Shown here: positions 40,759 through 49,970 of the stretch, one piece after another
Numbering within the stretch: position 1 is the stretch's first letter
Layout of the letters: each line of letters starts with the position of its first letter
From: Tumebacillus_A lipolyticus
GTDB lineage: Bacteria > Bacillota > Bacilli > Tumebacillales > Tumebacillaceae
Length of the DNA stretch: 64,000 nucleotides
Assembly: GCF_042682745.1 (NCBI RefSeq)
Contig: NZ_JBHUIO010000008.1
Coordinates: 62,001-126,000, forward strand
Direction of reading: 5' to 3'
Position numbers and translations under genes: made by a program
The notes under the pieces: generated by a model
Seen by the model: the letters and a program-made list of their open reading frames with translations, nothing else
What the model was told of the DNA's origin: nothing
Database searches by the model: none

Positions 40759-41205
40759 CTAGACATAGGAGAGAAAGCGACCGACGATGTCTGGTGCCAC
40801 TTCCTTGTTGCGCACGATGATCAAGATCGTGTCATCTCCACAGATCGTGCCGAGCACTTCTGGCCAATCGAGAGCGTCGACGATCGCGCCGACCGCGTGT
40901 GCGTTACCTGGCAATGTTTTCATCACGATCAGATTTTCCGCTCGGTCGATGGAGACGAACGAGTCGAGCAACATCCGACGCAGCTTCTGCTCTGGGTTGT
41001 AGCTCGGTTCGGCGGGCAAGGAGTATTTATACGTCCCGCTCAGCGTCGGCGTTTTGACCAGGTGCAGTTCTTTAATATCGCGAGAGACGGTCGCTTGCGT
41101 GACCTGAAAGCCTGCCTCACGCAACTTGTCTACCAGCTCTTCTTGCGTTTCAATATCCCTCGTCGAGATGATCTCTCGAATCTTTAACAGGCGTTGGCCT
41201 TTCAT
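40759..41205 (-). CDS. argR: Arginine repressor ArgR/AhrC
   Basis: 148 residues. The N-terminal winged helix is MKGQRLLKIREIISTRDIET with QVTQATVSRDIKELHLVK as recognition helix. The C-terminal hexamerisation domain binds arginine through GTICGDDTILIIVR. Represses arginine synthesis and activates catabolism. Twelve bases upstream of recN; the operon order argR-recN is conserved. Confidence 0.95.
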   Translation of the reverse strand: MKGQRLLKIREIISTRDIETQEELVDKLREAGFQVTQATVSRDIKELHLVKTPTLSGTYKYSLPAEPSYNPEQKLRRMLLDSFVSIDRAENLIVMKTLPGNAHAVGAIVDALDWPEVLGTICGDDTILIIVRNKEVAPDIVGRFLSYV

Positions 41206-41229
41206 GTTCCGATCATTCTCCTTCTCGGT

Positions 41230-42087
41230 TTACGGTGCGCAGTGCAGCTTGCGGCGTAGCACATCAAAAAACTCGCGGTCGCGCCATTTGATCAGCTTCG
41301 TCTTGTAAGGTGCTTGTCTCACGCGGATGATATCGTGGTTTTCCAAGGTGCGGAAATCTTGACCATCGACGAGCAGCACCATCTCTTCATGCGTTCCGCT
41401 CACTTCTACCCGCACCTCTTGATCGGCTGCGATGACCAGCGGCCGCGAATGAAGGGTGTGCGGGCAGATCGGCGTGATCAGCATCACGTCGATGTGAGGT
41501 GACACGATCGGGCCGCCACAGGAAAGCGAATAGGCGGTCGAACCGGTCGGGGTGGAGATCAGCAATCCGTCACCTGTGTACTGATCGACATACATGTCAT
41601 CCACGAACAGTCGGCAGGTGACCATCGTGCCGAATCGATCTTTTGAAATGCCGATTTCGTTCAAGGCGATCAGGTCTTCATAGATCACCTGACCGTCTCG
41701 CTCCACCTGAGCTTCGAGCATCAGGCGGTTTTCCAAACAATAATTGCCTTCTAATACGCGCTTGACCGACTCTTCCAAATCCTGCGGCTCCGCTTCTGAC
41801 AGAAAGCCGAGGTGTCCGATGTTGATCCCGAGCAGCGGGAGACCCGTCTTGGCAAATTTGCGCGCAAAACCGAGAATTGTCCCATCTCCGCCCAGCACGA
41901 ACAACAGATCGACCTGGTCGGCAAAATCCGCTTGGGGCAGCAGCAGGTCGATTCGCCCGATCACAGCGGCGGTCGTCTCGTCCACGCGAGCGATCGCACC
42001 GTTCTTTTCGATGATACCAATCAGACGCCTTGCCACATCTTTTGCCATCGGCTTGGTGTGATTGACCAACAGACCGATCACCTTCAT
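41230..42087 (-). CDS. nadK: NAD kinase
   Basis: 285 residues. Contains the diagnostic LFVLGGDGTILGFARKFAKT (GGDGT), NIGHLGFLSEAEPQDLEE and TPTGSTAYSLSCGGPIVSP-type segments for ATP and NAD binding. Makes NADP from NAD. The start follows GGAGG. It lies between tlyA and argR, as in many clostridial genomes, whereas in B. subtilis it is elsewhere. Confidence 0.95.
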   Translation of the reverse strand: MKVIGLLVNHTKPMAKDVARRLIGIIEKNGAIARVDETTAAVIGRIDLLLPQADFADQVDLLFVLGGDGTILGFARKFAKTGLPLLGINIGHLGFLSEAEPQDLEESVKRVLEGNYCLENRLMLEAQVERDGQVIYEDLIALNEIGISKDRFGTMVTCRLFVDDMYVDQYTGDGLLISTPTGSTAYSLSCGGPIVSPHIDVMLITPICPHTLHSRPLVIAADQEVRVEVSGTHEEMVLLVDGQDFRTLENHDIIRVRQAPYKTKLIKWRDREFFDVLRRKLHCAP

Positions 42088-42152
42088 CTCCGGCTCCTCC
42101 TTCGCTGCGCGCCTTCAACTGCTCTTCTATGTGCAACTCTCACGACCAACCG

Positions 42153-42181
42153 ATTATGTATAAGATGCAACTGTATGCAAA
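42153..42181 (-). promoter_or_regulatory. Sigma-A promoter of nadK-argR-recN
   Basis: Minus strand TTTGCA (42176-42181), 17 bases, CATAAT (42153-42158), about 60 bases upstream of nadK. The sequence around it (GCATACAGTTGCATCTTATAC) could include ArgR half-sites, but the match is poor. Confidence 0.5.
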
Positions 42182-42210
42182 CAATTCGAGAAAACAGTTT
42201 AAAATCCTTT

Positions 42211-43044
42211 TTATCTTTCCAGCGTCTTGTGCGACTGTTCGATCACCTGCTCGATGCTCGCCAAGAGCTCCTCCGGTGCGAGTCCACTCCCGCTTTTGGT
42301 CAGATGCGCCAAAAACTCGATATTGCCATCCCCGCCGGTGATCGGCGAATAGGTGACCTTCCGCACCTGCCAACCTTGGGCGACCGCTGTGCCGAGCACA
42401 TGCTGCAGCACATCGCGATGAACGTCCGGATCGCGGACGATGCCATTTTTCCCAACCCGCTCGCGCCCCGCCTCAAACTGCGGCTTAATCAGCGTCAACA
42501 GCTCTCCTTCCGCTGCCAAGATCGCATGGATCACCGGAAGCAGCAGCCGAATCGAGATGAACGACACGTCCATCACCGCGACCTGCGGCACTTCCCCTTT
42601 CAGATCATCCGGCTTGAGATGGCGGAAGTTGGTGCGCTCCATCACGACGACACGCGGATCGTTTCGCAACGACCAGGCCAACTGACCGTAGCCGACATCG
42701 ACCGAATAGACCTGCTTCGCACCGTTTTGCAATGCGCAATCGGTAAACCCGCCTGTCGATGCGCCGATGTCGATCACCACTTTCTCCACCAGCGAGGCGT
42801 CAAACTCTTGCAGCGCTTTTTCCAGCTTGAGGCCGCCGCGGGATACGTACGGATGCAAATCCCCCTTGACGGTGATCCGCGCGTCAACCTTGACCTTGGT
42901 TCCCGCCTTGTCCACCCGCTCTTGATCGACGAGCACCAGGCCGGCCATGATCGCCGCCTTTGCCTTTTCACGCGATTCAAAATGCCCGTTCTCGACGAGC
43001 AATACATCGAGGCGCTCTTTTGCACCTTGCTTACGTATGGTCAT
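42211..43044 (-). CDS. tlyA: TlyA-family rRNA 2'-O-methyltransferase
   Basis: 277 residues from the ATG at 43044. An N-terminal S4 RNA-binding domain (KERLDVLLVENGHFESREKA) precedes an FtsJ-like Rossmann methyltransferase: VVIDIGASTGGFTDCALQNG (SAM binding) and VAVMDVSFISIRLLLPVIHA. The catalytic Lys tetrad is typical of TlyA/YqxC. Methylates 16S and possibly 23S rRNA. Between dxs and nadK. Confidence 0.92.
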   Translation of the reverse strand: MTIRKQGAKERLDVLLVENGHFESREKAKAAIMAGLVLVDQERVDKAGTKVKVDARITVKGDLHPYVSRGGLKLEKALQEFDASLVEKVVIDIGASTGGFTDCALQNGAKQVYSVDVGYGQLAWSLRNDPRVVVMERTNFRHLKPDDLKGEVPQVAVMDVSFISIRLLLPVIHAILAAEGELLTLIKPQFEAGRERVGKNGIVRDPDVHRDVLQHVLGTAVAQGWQVRKVTYSPITGGDGNIEFLAHLTKSGSGLAPEELLASIEQVIEQSHKTLER

Positions 43045-43144
43045 CTTCTTCCCTCGTTTTTCTTCAGATGGCTCCACTAGTACCGTTCACTAAAAACGGG
43101 AGGGACATGCGTCCCACCCGCAAGAATGAACAGTTTCAACCTGG

Positions 43145-45037
43145 TCAGGCGCGTTTCTGCTTGAGCGGCACCATCGATTTTACATCGTCTGCCAGCGTTT
43201 GCGCGTTCAACCCCACCGAATCTAACAGCTGTTGCGGTGACCCGTGTTCGATAAAATGATCGGGCAATCCCATCGGGTACAGCTCGACGCCGGCGATGCG
43301 CTTTTGCGCATAGAATTCGAGGATCGCAGAGCCGAGTCCACCTGCGATCGCCGCTTCTTCCACCGTGACGATCGGGATTCTGCGCTCTGCTAGCTCTACC
43401 AGCAGCGATTCATCGAGCGGCTTGGCGAAGCGCATGTTCACGACGCGCGCGTTCACCCCGTCATGGCTCAGCATCTCCGCAGCCTGCTCCGCCACGTGCA
43501 CCATCGGACCGAGCGCCAAGATCGCCACATCATCGCCTTCGCGAACCGTCTCCGATCGACCGATCGGGATCAGCTTATACTCCCCGTCCATCTTCACCCC
43601 GACGCCGGTGCCGCGGGGATAGCGAAGCGCGATCGGGCCGTCCTTGTATTCGGTTGCCGTGTAGAGCATCTGCTGCAGCTCGTTCTCATCCTTCGGCATC
43701 ATGATCGTGATGTTCGGAATGCACCGCAGGAAGGAGATGTCGAACGCCCCTTGGTGAGTCTCCCCATCCTCGCCGACCAGCCCCGCACGGTCGATGGCGA
43801 TCACGACGGGCAGGTTTTGAATGCAGATGTCGTGGATCACCTGATCGTACGCCCGCTGGAGGAACGTCGAGTAGATGGCGAGAACCGGCTTCTTCCCTGC
43901 GCAAGCCAGCGCGGCCGCAAACGTTCCCGCATGCTGTTCGGCGATGCCCACATCGAAGAATCGATCTGGCAATTGCTCCGCGTAGCTGACGAGACCTGAG
44001 CCGATCGACATCGCCGGCGTGATCGCCACGATGTCTTCGTTTTGCTTGGCCAGTTTGATCAGCGTATCGCCAAACACTTTCGTATAGGTCAGGGCGGCAG
44101 GCTTGAGCTTCGGTGCGCTGCCTCGCTTCTCGTTAAAACCGACCGACACCGAGTGCATCTTGTCGGGCGCATCTGCTGCGACCGCATAGCCTTTCCCCTT
44201 TTGGGTGACGACGTGCAACAGCACTGGGCCTCTGGTGTTTTTCGCCTGCTCCAAATACTTTTTCAGCATCACCAGATCGTGGCCGTCGATCGGCCCCATA
44301 TATGTGAACCCAAACTCTTCGAACAGCATGCCTGGCACGAGCAGCGTTTTGAGCGAATCGCGCAGTCGCTTCAAATATTTTTCTGTTTTATTGCCGACGC
44401 TGCCGATCTTCTGCAAGATGCCAGCTAGGTCTTTTTTGAACGATGAATAGTGCGGATCGACGCGCAACTTCGTCAGATAGTTGGTGATCGCGCCGACGTT
44501 CGTCGCGATCGACATCTCGTTGTCGTTGAGCACGACCACCATGTCAGATTTCACATGGCCGGCATGGTTGAGCGCTTCAAACGCCATACCGCCTGTCATC
44601 GCGCCATCGCCGATCACCGCGACCACCTTGCTTTGCTCCCGCTTCAGATCGCGCGCGATCGCATAGCCGAGCGCAGCGGAGATCGAAGTGCTGGAGTGAC
44701 CGACATCGAACATGTCGTGCTCCGACTCAGCCCGCTTGGGGAAGCCGGACATCCCCTTGTATTTGCGCAGGGTGGGAAACAGATGTTTCCGCCCGGTGAG
44801 GATCTTGTGCACATACGCCTGATGACCCACGTCCCAGATGATCTTGTCGACCGGGGAGTTGTACACCTGATGCAGCGCGAGCGTCAGTTCGATCACACCG
44901 AGGTTCGAACCGAAGTGCCCACCGGTGATCGAGAGGTTTTCGATCAAAAATTGGCGAATCTCCTCGGCGAGGACGCGGAGTTGATCCACCGAAAAATCTT
45001 TTATATCGGAGGGGCAGTTTACCTTGTCGAGCAACAT
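43145..45037 (-). CDS. dxs: 1-deoxy-D-xylulose-5-phosphate synthase
   Basis: 630 residues from the ATG at 45037 (GAGGCGG upstream). Thiamine-diphosphate motif: VAVIGDGAMTGGMAFEALNH. GHQAYVHKILTGR binds the cofactor. The transketolase-like pyrimidine domain has FDVGIAEQHAGTFAAALACA with the catalytic Glu-Gln. The C-terminal domain ends near IEHGSPQQLLDSVGLNAQTL. First step of the MEP isoprenoid pathway. Has its own promoter; ispA next to it ends in a terminator. Confidence 0.96.
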   Translation of the reverse strand: MLLDKVNCPSDIKDFSVDQLRVLAEEIRQFLIENLSITGGHFGSNLGVIELTLALHQVYNSPVDKIIWDVGHQAYVHKILTGRKHLFPTLRKYKGMSGFPKRAESEHDMFDVGHSSTSISAALGYAIARDLKREQSKVVAVIGDGAMTGGMAFEALNHAGHVKSDMVVVLNDNEMSIATNVGAITNYLTKLRVDPHYSSFKKDLAGILQKIGSVGNKTEKYLKRLRDSLKTLLVPGMLFEEFGFTYMGPIDGHDLVMLKKYLEQAKNTRGPVLLHVVTQKGKGYAVAADAPDKMHSVSVGFNEKRGSAPKLKPAALTYTKVFGDTLIKLAKQNEDIVAITPAMSIGSGLVSYAEQLPDRFFDVGIAEQHAGTFAAALACAGKKPVLAIYSTFLQRAYDQVIHDICIQNLPVVIAIDRAGLVGEDGETHQGAFDISFLRCIPNITIMMPKDENELQQMLYTATEYKDGPIALRYPRGTGVGVKMDGEYKLIPIGRSETVREGDDVAILALGPMVHVAEQAAEMLSHDGVNARVVNMRFAKPLDESLLVELAERRIPIVTVEEAAIAGGLGSAILEFYAQKRIAGVELYPMGLPDHFIEHGSPQQLLDSVGLNAQTLADDVKSMVPLKQKRA

Positions 45038-45103
45038 GCAGTTACCGCCTCGCTTTTTCTGTAGTGTAGACACACGTCAGGTCTCCTTTGCTTAAACGAC
45101 AAT

Positions 45104-45112
45104 ATTATATCA
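45104..45112 (-). promoter_or_regulatory. Extended -10 promoter of dxs
   Basis: Minus strand TGATATAAT, a perfect TGnTATAAT element, about 70 bases upstream of the dxs start. Confidence 0.55.
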
Positions 45113-45231
45113 TACCTGCCAATCCGCCTGCACTATTTTCAGGATTTGGCTGCGCTTCTGGTGCGATCCATTTTTCAAATTTGGAAAACCTTGTAACCTT
45201 AGTCTGCGTTGTTTTGATCATCTCTATGAAC

Positions 45232-45268
45232 AGAAAAAGCACAAGGAGCAAGTCCTTGTGCTTTTTCT
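45232..45268. terminator. Strong terminator between ispA and dxs
   Basis: AGAAAAAGCACAAGGA, five-base loop and the exact complement form a perfect 16-bp stem with A- and T-rich ends. Confidence 0.85.
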
Positions 45269-45280
45269 CTGCCGATCCGC

Positions 45281-46177
45281 CTAGACTTCGCGGTTGACCA
45301 ACCAATCGGCGATCTCCTGCAAGCGGTTCGTCTGCAGCGGGACACTGGAGAGCGCCTGATGCGCTTCTGCTGTCAAGCGGCGCACCATCTCGCGCGATTC
45401 TTCCAAGCCGTAGAGCACCGGATAGGTCGATTTGCCGTGCGCCGCATCTGCACCGACCGCTTTGCCGAGCTTCTCCGCTTCGCCGACCACGTCGAGAATG
45501 TCATCGACGATCTGAAAAGCAAGCCCGATCTTTTGCGCATAGCAGGTCAGCGCCTGCAACTGCTGATCGCTCGCATCTGCAAACAGCGCGCCAATGCGCA
45601 CCGCTGCGGTCAGCAGAGCGCCCGTCTTGTGGGCGTGAATGAAAGCGAGCCGCTCTTCGTTCGCCTTCATGCCCTCATTTGCCATGTCGGCCATCTGGCC
45701 TGCGACCATGCCGACCGAACCGGCTGCTGTCGCCAGCTCGCCGACGATGCGCAGCATCACCGCCTCACGCCCGCTCGCCTCCATCGTGCCGAGCAGTTGA
45801 AACGCTTGCGTCAACAGCGCGTCGCCAGCGAGAATGGCTGTCGCTTCCCCGAACACTTTGTGATTGGTCGGCTTCCCGCGCCGATAATCATCATCATCCA
45901 TCGCCGGGAGATCATCGTGCATCAGCGAATAGGTGTGGATCATCTCCAGCGCCGACGCGACAGGCAAGGCTGCTTCCACATCGCCGCCGAGCGCCTCGAC
46001 TGTCGCCAGCGTCAACACGGGGCGCAGGCGCTTGCCACCTGCGAACAGCGAGTAGCGCATCGAGTCATACAGAGCTTCTGGATACTGCGTCTTCGGCGGC
46101 ACCAAGCGATCCATCGCCTGCTCGATGCGAGCGCCTGTGGTCTGAAGGTAATCGTTTAGATCGATGTATGCGCTCAT
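45281..46177 (-). CDS. ispA: Farnesyl (polyprenyl) diphosphate synthase
   Basis: 298 residues. The first Asp-rich motif is SLMHDDLPAMDDDDYRRGKP and the second FQIVDDILDVVGEAEKLGK. GGKRLRPVL and the length fit the IspA/YqiD class making C15 diphosphate. Substrates come from the MEP pathway started by Dxs downstream. Ten bases after xseB, so one operon with xseA and xseB. Confidence 0.94.
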   Translation of the reverse strand: MSAYIDLNDYLQTTGARIEQAMDRLVPPKTQYPEALYDSMRYSLFAGGKRLRPVLTLATVEALGGDVEAALPVASALEMIHTYSLMHDDLPAMDDDDYRRGKPTNHKVFGEATAILAGDALLTQAFQLLGTMEASGREAVMLRIVGELATAAGSVGMVAGQMADMANEGMKANEERLAFIHAHKTGALLTAAVRIGALFADASDQQLQALTCYAQKIGLAFQIVDDILDVVGEAEKLGKAVGADAAHGKSTYPVLYGLEESREMVRRLTAEAHQALSSVPLQTNRLQEIADWLVNREV

Positions 46178-46187
46178 GTCCCTGTCT

Positions 46188-46433
46188 TCATTCCTCCGTC
46201 TGAAAAGGTTTCTTGGTCAATCCACCCGCTTCTTGCACCAGCATTTCGATCTTCTGCTCCGCTTGATCCAGCTTCTCTCGACAGATGCGAGCCAACTGCA
46301 TGCCTGCTTGGAACTCAGCGATTGCCTTCTCCAGCGGCAGATCTCCCGCCTCCATCGCGCTGACGATCGTCTCCAGACGTTCGAGCGCCTGTTCAAATGT
46401 CTGTTCTTGCTCTTCCGCTCTAGCTTCTGCCAT
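46188..46433 (-). CDS. xseB: Exonuclease VII small subunit
   Basis: 81 residues from the ATG at 46433 (GGAGG nine bases upstream), overlapping xseA by 14 bases. Core TFEQALERLETIVSAMEAGD and LPLEKAIAEFQAGMQLARIC is the XseB signature; fully helical. Several copies wrap around XseA. Confidence 0.94.
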   Translation of the reverse strand: MAEARAEEQEQTFEQALERLETIVSAMEAGDLPLEKAIAEFQAGMQLARICREKLDQAEQKIEMLVQEAGGLTKKPFQTEE

Positions 46434-47790
46434 CCTGCTTCTCCTCCTCCAATCCAAAGACGGAGCAATCGATCCAGCCGTCCGCGACGCGTACTTGCAC
46501 CCGCTCGCCGAGCTGCACCTCCTCGATGCTCTTGATCAATCGCTCTTTGTCTCCCGCGTAGGCCAACGAGTAACCCCGTTTCATCACCGCCAGCGGGCTG
46601 AGCGCCTCCAGCTTGTCGAGCATGCGATCGAGCTTGCTCTGATCCCGCTCCACAAGGTCGGCCGCCGCTCGTTGCAATCGATTTCCCAAATACTGAAGCG
46701 ACTGCTCCATCCGCTTGGCTCGCTCGACCGGACTTGTCCGCAACAGACGTCCTTCCAGCTGAGAAAATCGCCGCGACCTGCTGCTCACCAGCTTGGTCAA
46801 CGCCAGCTGCATCCGGTCTTCCGCACTGTCGACCAGCTGTTGTCGCAGATGGAGCTGATGGGTCGGGCGCGTGAAGGCGATCGAGCTCTCGATCCGCTTC
46901 ATCCGCAGTTTCCCATCCCGCAATCGACCTTCGATCGCCCGATGCAACCGAGCGGTGAGCAGTTCAACGCGATGCTTCAGATCGTAGAGGTTGGGGACTG
47001 CGAGCTCCGCCGCCGCAGTCGGCGTCGCCGCGCGAACATCTGCCGCAAAGTCGGAAAGCGTCGTGTCTGTCTCATGGCCGACCGCCGAGATGATCGGGAT
47101 CGTCGACTCGAAGATCGCCCGCACGACCGCTTCTTCATTGAACGCCCACAGCTCTTCGAGCGACCCCCCGCCGCGGCCGACGATCAGCACGTCCGCTCCG
47201 TTTACGTCGTTCATCTCCGCGATCGCCGCCGCGATCGAAGCGGCAGCGCTCGGCCCTTGCACCAGCACCGGATAGAGCAGAATGTGCGCCGCCGGATAGC
47301 GGCGGCGAATCGTGGTGATAATATCGCGCACCGCAGCGCCTGTCGGTGAGGTGATCACACCGACGACGCGCGGATATTTGGGGATCGCCTTTTTTCTTTG
47401 CGGGTCAAAAAGACCTTCCTGCTCCAGAAAATCTTTTAACTGTTGATAGGCCAGGTACAGCGACCCGAGCCCGTCCGGTTGCAGCTCGTCCACATAGAGC
47501 TGATAAGCGCCATCGCGATCGAACACCGAGACATATCCGTGCGCGATCACTTTCATCCCCTCTTTCGGGATGAATTTAAGATAGCGGTTATTGCCCGCAA
47601 ACATCACGCTTTTGATCCGGCTCTGCGGATCTTTCAAGGTGAAATACATATGTCCTTTGCTATGGTGCGTAAAGTTGGAGATCTCGCCCCGCACAAAACA
47701 GTCTTGCAATTCAGCGTCCGATTCAAACATCCCTTTGATCTTGGCGGTCAATTGGGACACGGTCGGAATGATTTCCCGCGATCGTACCAT
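46420..47790 (-). CDS. xseA: Exonuclease VII large subunit
   Basis: 456 residues if the ATG at 47790 is used (upstream TTG at 47814 lacks a ribosome-binding site; both are weak). The OB domain is VRGEISNFTHHSKGHMYFTL. The catalytic domain has VGVITSPTGAAVRDIITTIR, GRGGGSLEELWAFNEEAVVR and IISAVGHETDTTLSDFAADV, with the conserved Asp and His. A coiled-coil C-terminus follows. Degrades single-stranded DNA from both ends. folD, usually upstream in bacilli, is absent here. Confidence 0.95.
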   Translation of the reverse strand: MVRSREIIPTVSQLTAKIKGMFESDAELQDCFVRGEISNFTHHSKGHMYFTLKDPQSRIKSVMFAGNNRYLKFIPKEGMKVIAHGYVSVFDRDGAYQLYVDELQPDGLGSLYLAYQQLKDFLEQEGLFDPQRKKAIPKYPRVVGVITSPTGAAVRDIITTIRRRYPAAHILLYPVLVQGPSAAASIAAAIAEMNDVNGADVLIVGRGGGSLEELWAFNEEAVVRAIFESTIPIISAVGHETDTTLSDFAADVRAATPTAAAELAVPNLYDLKHRVELLTARLHRAIEGRLRDGKLRMKRIESSIAFTRPTHQLHLRQQLVDSAEDRMQLALTKLVSSRSRRFSQLEGRLLRTSPVERAKRMEQSLQYLGNRLQRAAADLVERDQSKLDRMLDKLEALSPLAVMKRGYSLAYAGDKERLIKSIEEVQLGERVQVRVADGWIDCSVFGLEEEKQDGRS

Positions 47791-47842
47791 CTGTTGTTCA
47801 ACTCGCTTTATCAACTAGAATTACAGGCTAATCATACCACAA

Positions 47843-47871
47843 AAAAGTTCACGCCTGAGGGCGTGAACTTT
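47843..47871 (-). terminator. Terminator of the ferredoxin-NADP reductase gene
   Basis: AAAGTTCACGCC, four-base loop, GGCGTGAACTTTTTT on the minus strand: 12-bp perfect stem and T tract. Confidence 0.85.
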
Positions 47872-47885
47872 AGAACTTTTCATCA

Positions 47886-48896
47886 CTATTCTTTGCGGTT
47901 GGAAGAATGGCCCGGATGAAGCTTAGCAGACGGGTCGTAGTACATCTTCGCGTTGTTAACAGCTGTCGGCGCTTCGCCAAACCCGGTTGCGATCAGCTTG
48001 ACCTTGCCCGGATAGGTTACGATGTCACCCGCCGCATAGACGCCTGGGATGTTCGTCTCCATCTTGGTGTTGACCTTGATCATGTTGTCTTCCACTTCCA
48101 GACCCCATTCGAGGATCGGGCCGAGCGACGCGGAGAAGCCGAGCGCACCGATGATCAGGTTCACATCGATCTCTTCGGTCGACTTGTCCTTGTTGTTGAC
48201 CAGCACCGCTTTTTCCACAGCGCCGTCACCATGCACAGACTTGAGCTCGTTGAACACTTTGACGTCGACAGAGGAATCGTACAGCTTCTTCACCGATTCT
48301 TCGTGTGCGCGGAACTGGTCGCGGCGATGCACGAGGCTGACCTGCTCACAGACCTCTTCGAGCATCAGCGCATAGTCGACCGCAGAGTCGCCACCGCCGA
48401 CGACCAACGCCTTTTTGCCTTGATGGCTTTGCAGGTTGTCGATGAAGTAGTGAATGCCTTTGCCTTCGAAGTCTTTCGTGTTTTCTGCCGGCAGCGAGCG
48501 CGGGGTAAACGCGCCGATCCCTGCGGTGATGATCACCGTCTTCGAACGGTGGACGGTCGTGTTGGTCGTCAGTTCAAACGTGCCGTCTTCGAGCTTCTGC
48601 AGGCCGATCACACGCTCGTTCAAGCACACGGTCGGATTGTATTGAGCAGCCTGTTCTTTCAAGTTGTTGACCAGATCGCGGGCCAGCACTTTCGGAAAGC
48701 CTGCGACATCATAGATGTATTTTTCCGGATACAGCTCTGCCAACTGGCCACCGAGCTGCGGCAAAGAATCGATGATCTTCGTCTTCGCGTCGCGAATTCC
48801 CGCATAAAACGCAGTGAACAGGCCGCAAGGACCGCCACCAACGATCGTGATATCAAACATCTCTTCGTCGTGCTTCAACTCTTGTACGTCTGCCAT
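47886..48896 (-). CDS. Ferredoxin/flavodoxin-NADP+ reductase, thioredoxin-reductase-like type (YumC family)
   Basis: 336 residues. FAD motif FDITIVGGGPCGLFTAFYAG, NADP motif KKALVVGGGDSAVDYALMLE, second FAD motif GVYAAGDIVTYPGKVKLIAT. It lacks the CxxC redox pair of thioredoxin reductase, as in the YumC/YcgT family of bacillar FNRs. It could reduce ferredoxin, a possible link to the FixABCX complex. It has its own promoter and terminator and sits in the place where folD is often found. Confidence 0.9.
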   Translation of the reverse strand: MADVQELKHDEEMFDITIVGGGPCGLFTAFYAGIRDAKTKIIDSLPQLGGQLAELYPEKYIYDVAGFPKVLARDLVNNLKEQAAQYNPTVCLNERVIGLQKLEDGTFELTTNTTVHRSKTVIITAGIGAFTPRSLPAENTKDFEGKGIHYFIDNLQSHQGKKALVVGGGDSAVDYALMLEEVCEQVSLVHRRDQFRAHEESVKKLYDSSVDVKVFNELKSVHGDGAVEKAVLVNNKDKSTEEIDVNLIIGALGFSASLGPILEWGLEVEDNMIKVNTKMETNIPGVYAAGDIVTYPGKVKLIATGFGEAPTAVNNAKMYYDPSAKLHPGHSSNRKE

Positions 48897-48958
48897 GCTC
48901 TTGCTTCCTCCTTCTTCCCGGTAAAAAATGAACGCCTGCCGATGAAGGCACGCTATTT

Positions 48959-48965
48959 TTCGACA
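48959..48965 (-). promoter_or_regulatory. 0A-box-like heptamer in the FNR leader
   Basis: Minus strand TGTCGAA followed by AAA, a perfect Spo0A heptamer just downstream of the promoter; a single site, so possibly coincidental. Confidence 0.3.
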
Positions 48966-48989
48966 AGTTTTTTGATAAGAGCAAAATCT

Positions 48990-49018
48990 ATTATACTATA
49001 ATTTTAGCATGTAACCAA
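48990..49018 (-). promoter_or_regulatory. Sigma-A promoter of the FNR gene
   Basis: Minus strand TTGGTT (49013-49018), 17 bases, TATAAT (48990-48995). Confidence 0.6.
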
Positions 49019-49024
49019 CAGCCG

Positions 49025-49966
49025 TTACGAAAGATGTTGCAGCCCGAGCCGCGCCACCCCGAACGCGTTGTCTGTCGAATAGTTGGGCAGTGCGAAATAC
49101 AGTTTCGCCCCGACCGCTCGATGTTCAAGCCGCTTGATCAGCCGCTCGCGGATGTAGAGGTTGGCAGCGACTCCGCCGACGATCAGCACCGCCTTGACGC
49201 CCTTTTCCTCCACCGCCTTGCGCAACACTTTCTCCAGGCCTTTGGCGATGCATCCCTCTACAGCGCGCGCCACATCGGCAGGCTTCGTCCCCGCCGCGAT
49301 CAATCGCATGGCGGCGCTCTCCGGACCTGCGAGGGAGAGGTTGTATCCATCCACAGGAGATGGCAAGGTCACCTGCTCCTCCGCCGACTCCCGCGCCAGA
49401 CGCTCCAGATGCTGTCCGGCGGGGAACGGCAAGCCGAGCGCTACGCCCACGCGGTCGACCAATTGGCCTGCGTGCAAGTCGATGCTCGTCCCAAGCTCGG
49501 CGATCTCGTAGCCGTCTGCCAGCCTTTTGATCTCCAGCAGGTCGGTCGTGCCGCCCGAGAGGTGCACGGCGAGAAAATGGTCGGCAGGCACAACGCCCGC
49601 GCTGCCCTCGCCTGCTGCGATGTGACCCTCTTGGTGCGTCGTCTCCAGAAAAGGAACCCCGTGGGTGGCAGCAAGCGCTCTGCCCATCCCGCTGCCGACC
49701 GTAAACACCGGCATGTAGGAGCCCTCGATTCGCCGCGGCCTTGCTGATGCGCAGACCGCGCGCAAAGAACCGCTCAGATCGCCCAAGCTCTCGACCAGAG
49801 CTGGCAGGTGCTGAACATGTTGAAAGAGGGCGGCCGACTGCTGCAACCCCCGCTCCCCCTGTTCCACTTGCAACAGCCTTCTCGCCTCTTTGACGATCTG
49901 CCCCGCCTCGTCGATCAAGCAGACGGAGGTCGTATAGTTGCTGGTGTCGATGCCGAGCACGTACAT
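49025..49966 (-). CDS. Kae1/TsaD-like paralog (O-sialoglycoprotein endopeptidase-like)
   Basis: 313 residues from the ATG at 49966 (AAGGTGAG upstream; the GTG at 49978 would overlap nusB and lacks spacing). It has the ASKHA fold of TsaD: YVLGIDTSNYTTSVCLIDEA, the metal pair in TTHQEGHIAAG (HxxxH), the phosphate loop LAVHLSGGTTDLLEIK and VLIVGGVAANLYIRERLI. The N-terminal region differs from true TsaD (no SCDE motif, no YGG segment), so it is a paralog and not the tRNA t6A enzyme itself. Adjacent to nusB. Its role is unknown. Confidence 0.8.
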   Translation of the reverse strand: MYVLGIDTSNYTTSVCLIDEAGQIVKEARRLLQVEQGERGLQQSAALFQHVQHLPALVESLGDLSGSLRAVCASARPRRIEGSYMPVFTVGSGMGRALAATHGVPFLETTHQEGHIAAGEGSAGVVPADHFLAVHLSGGTTDLLEIKRLADGYEIAELGTSIDLHAGQLVDRVGVALGLPFPAGQHLERLARESAEEQVTLPSPVDGYNLSLAGPESAAMRLIAAGTKPADVARAVEGCIAKGLEKVLRKAVEEKGVKAVLIVGGVAANLYIRERLIKRLEHRAVGAKLYFALPNYSTDNAFGVARLGLQHLS

Positions 49967-49970
49967 CTGA

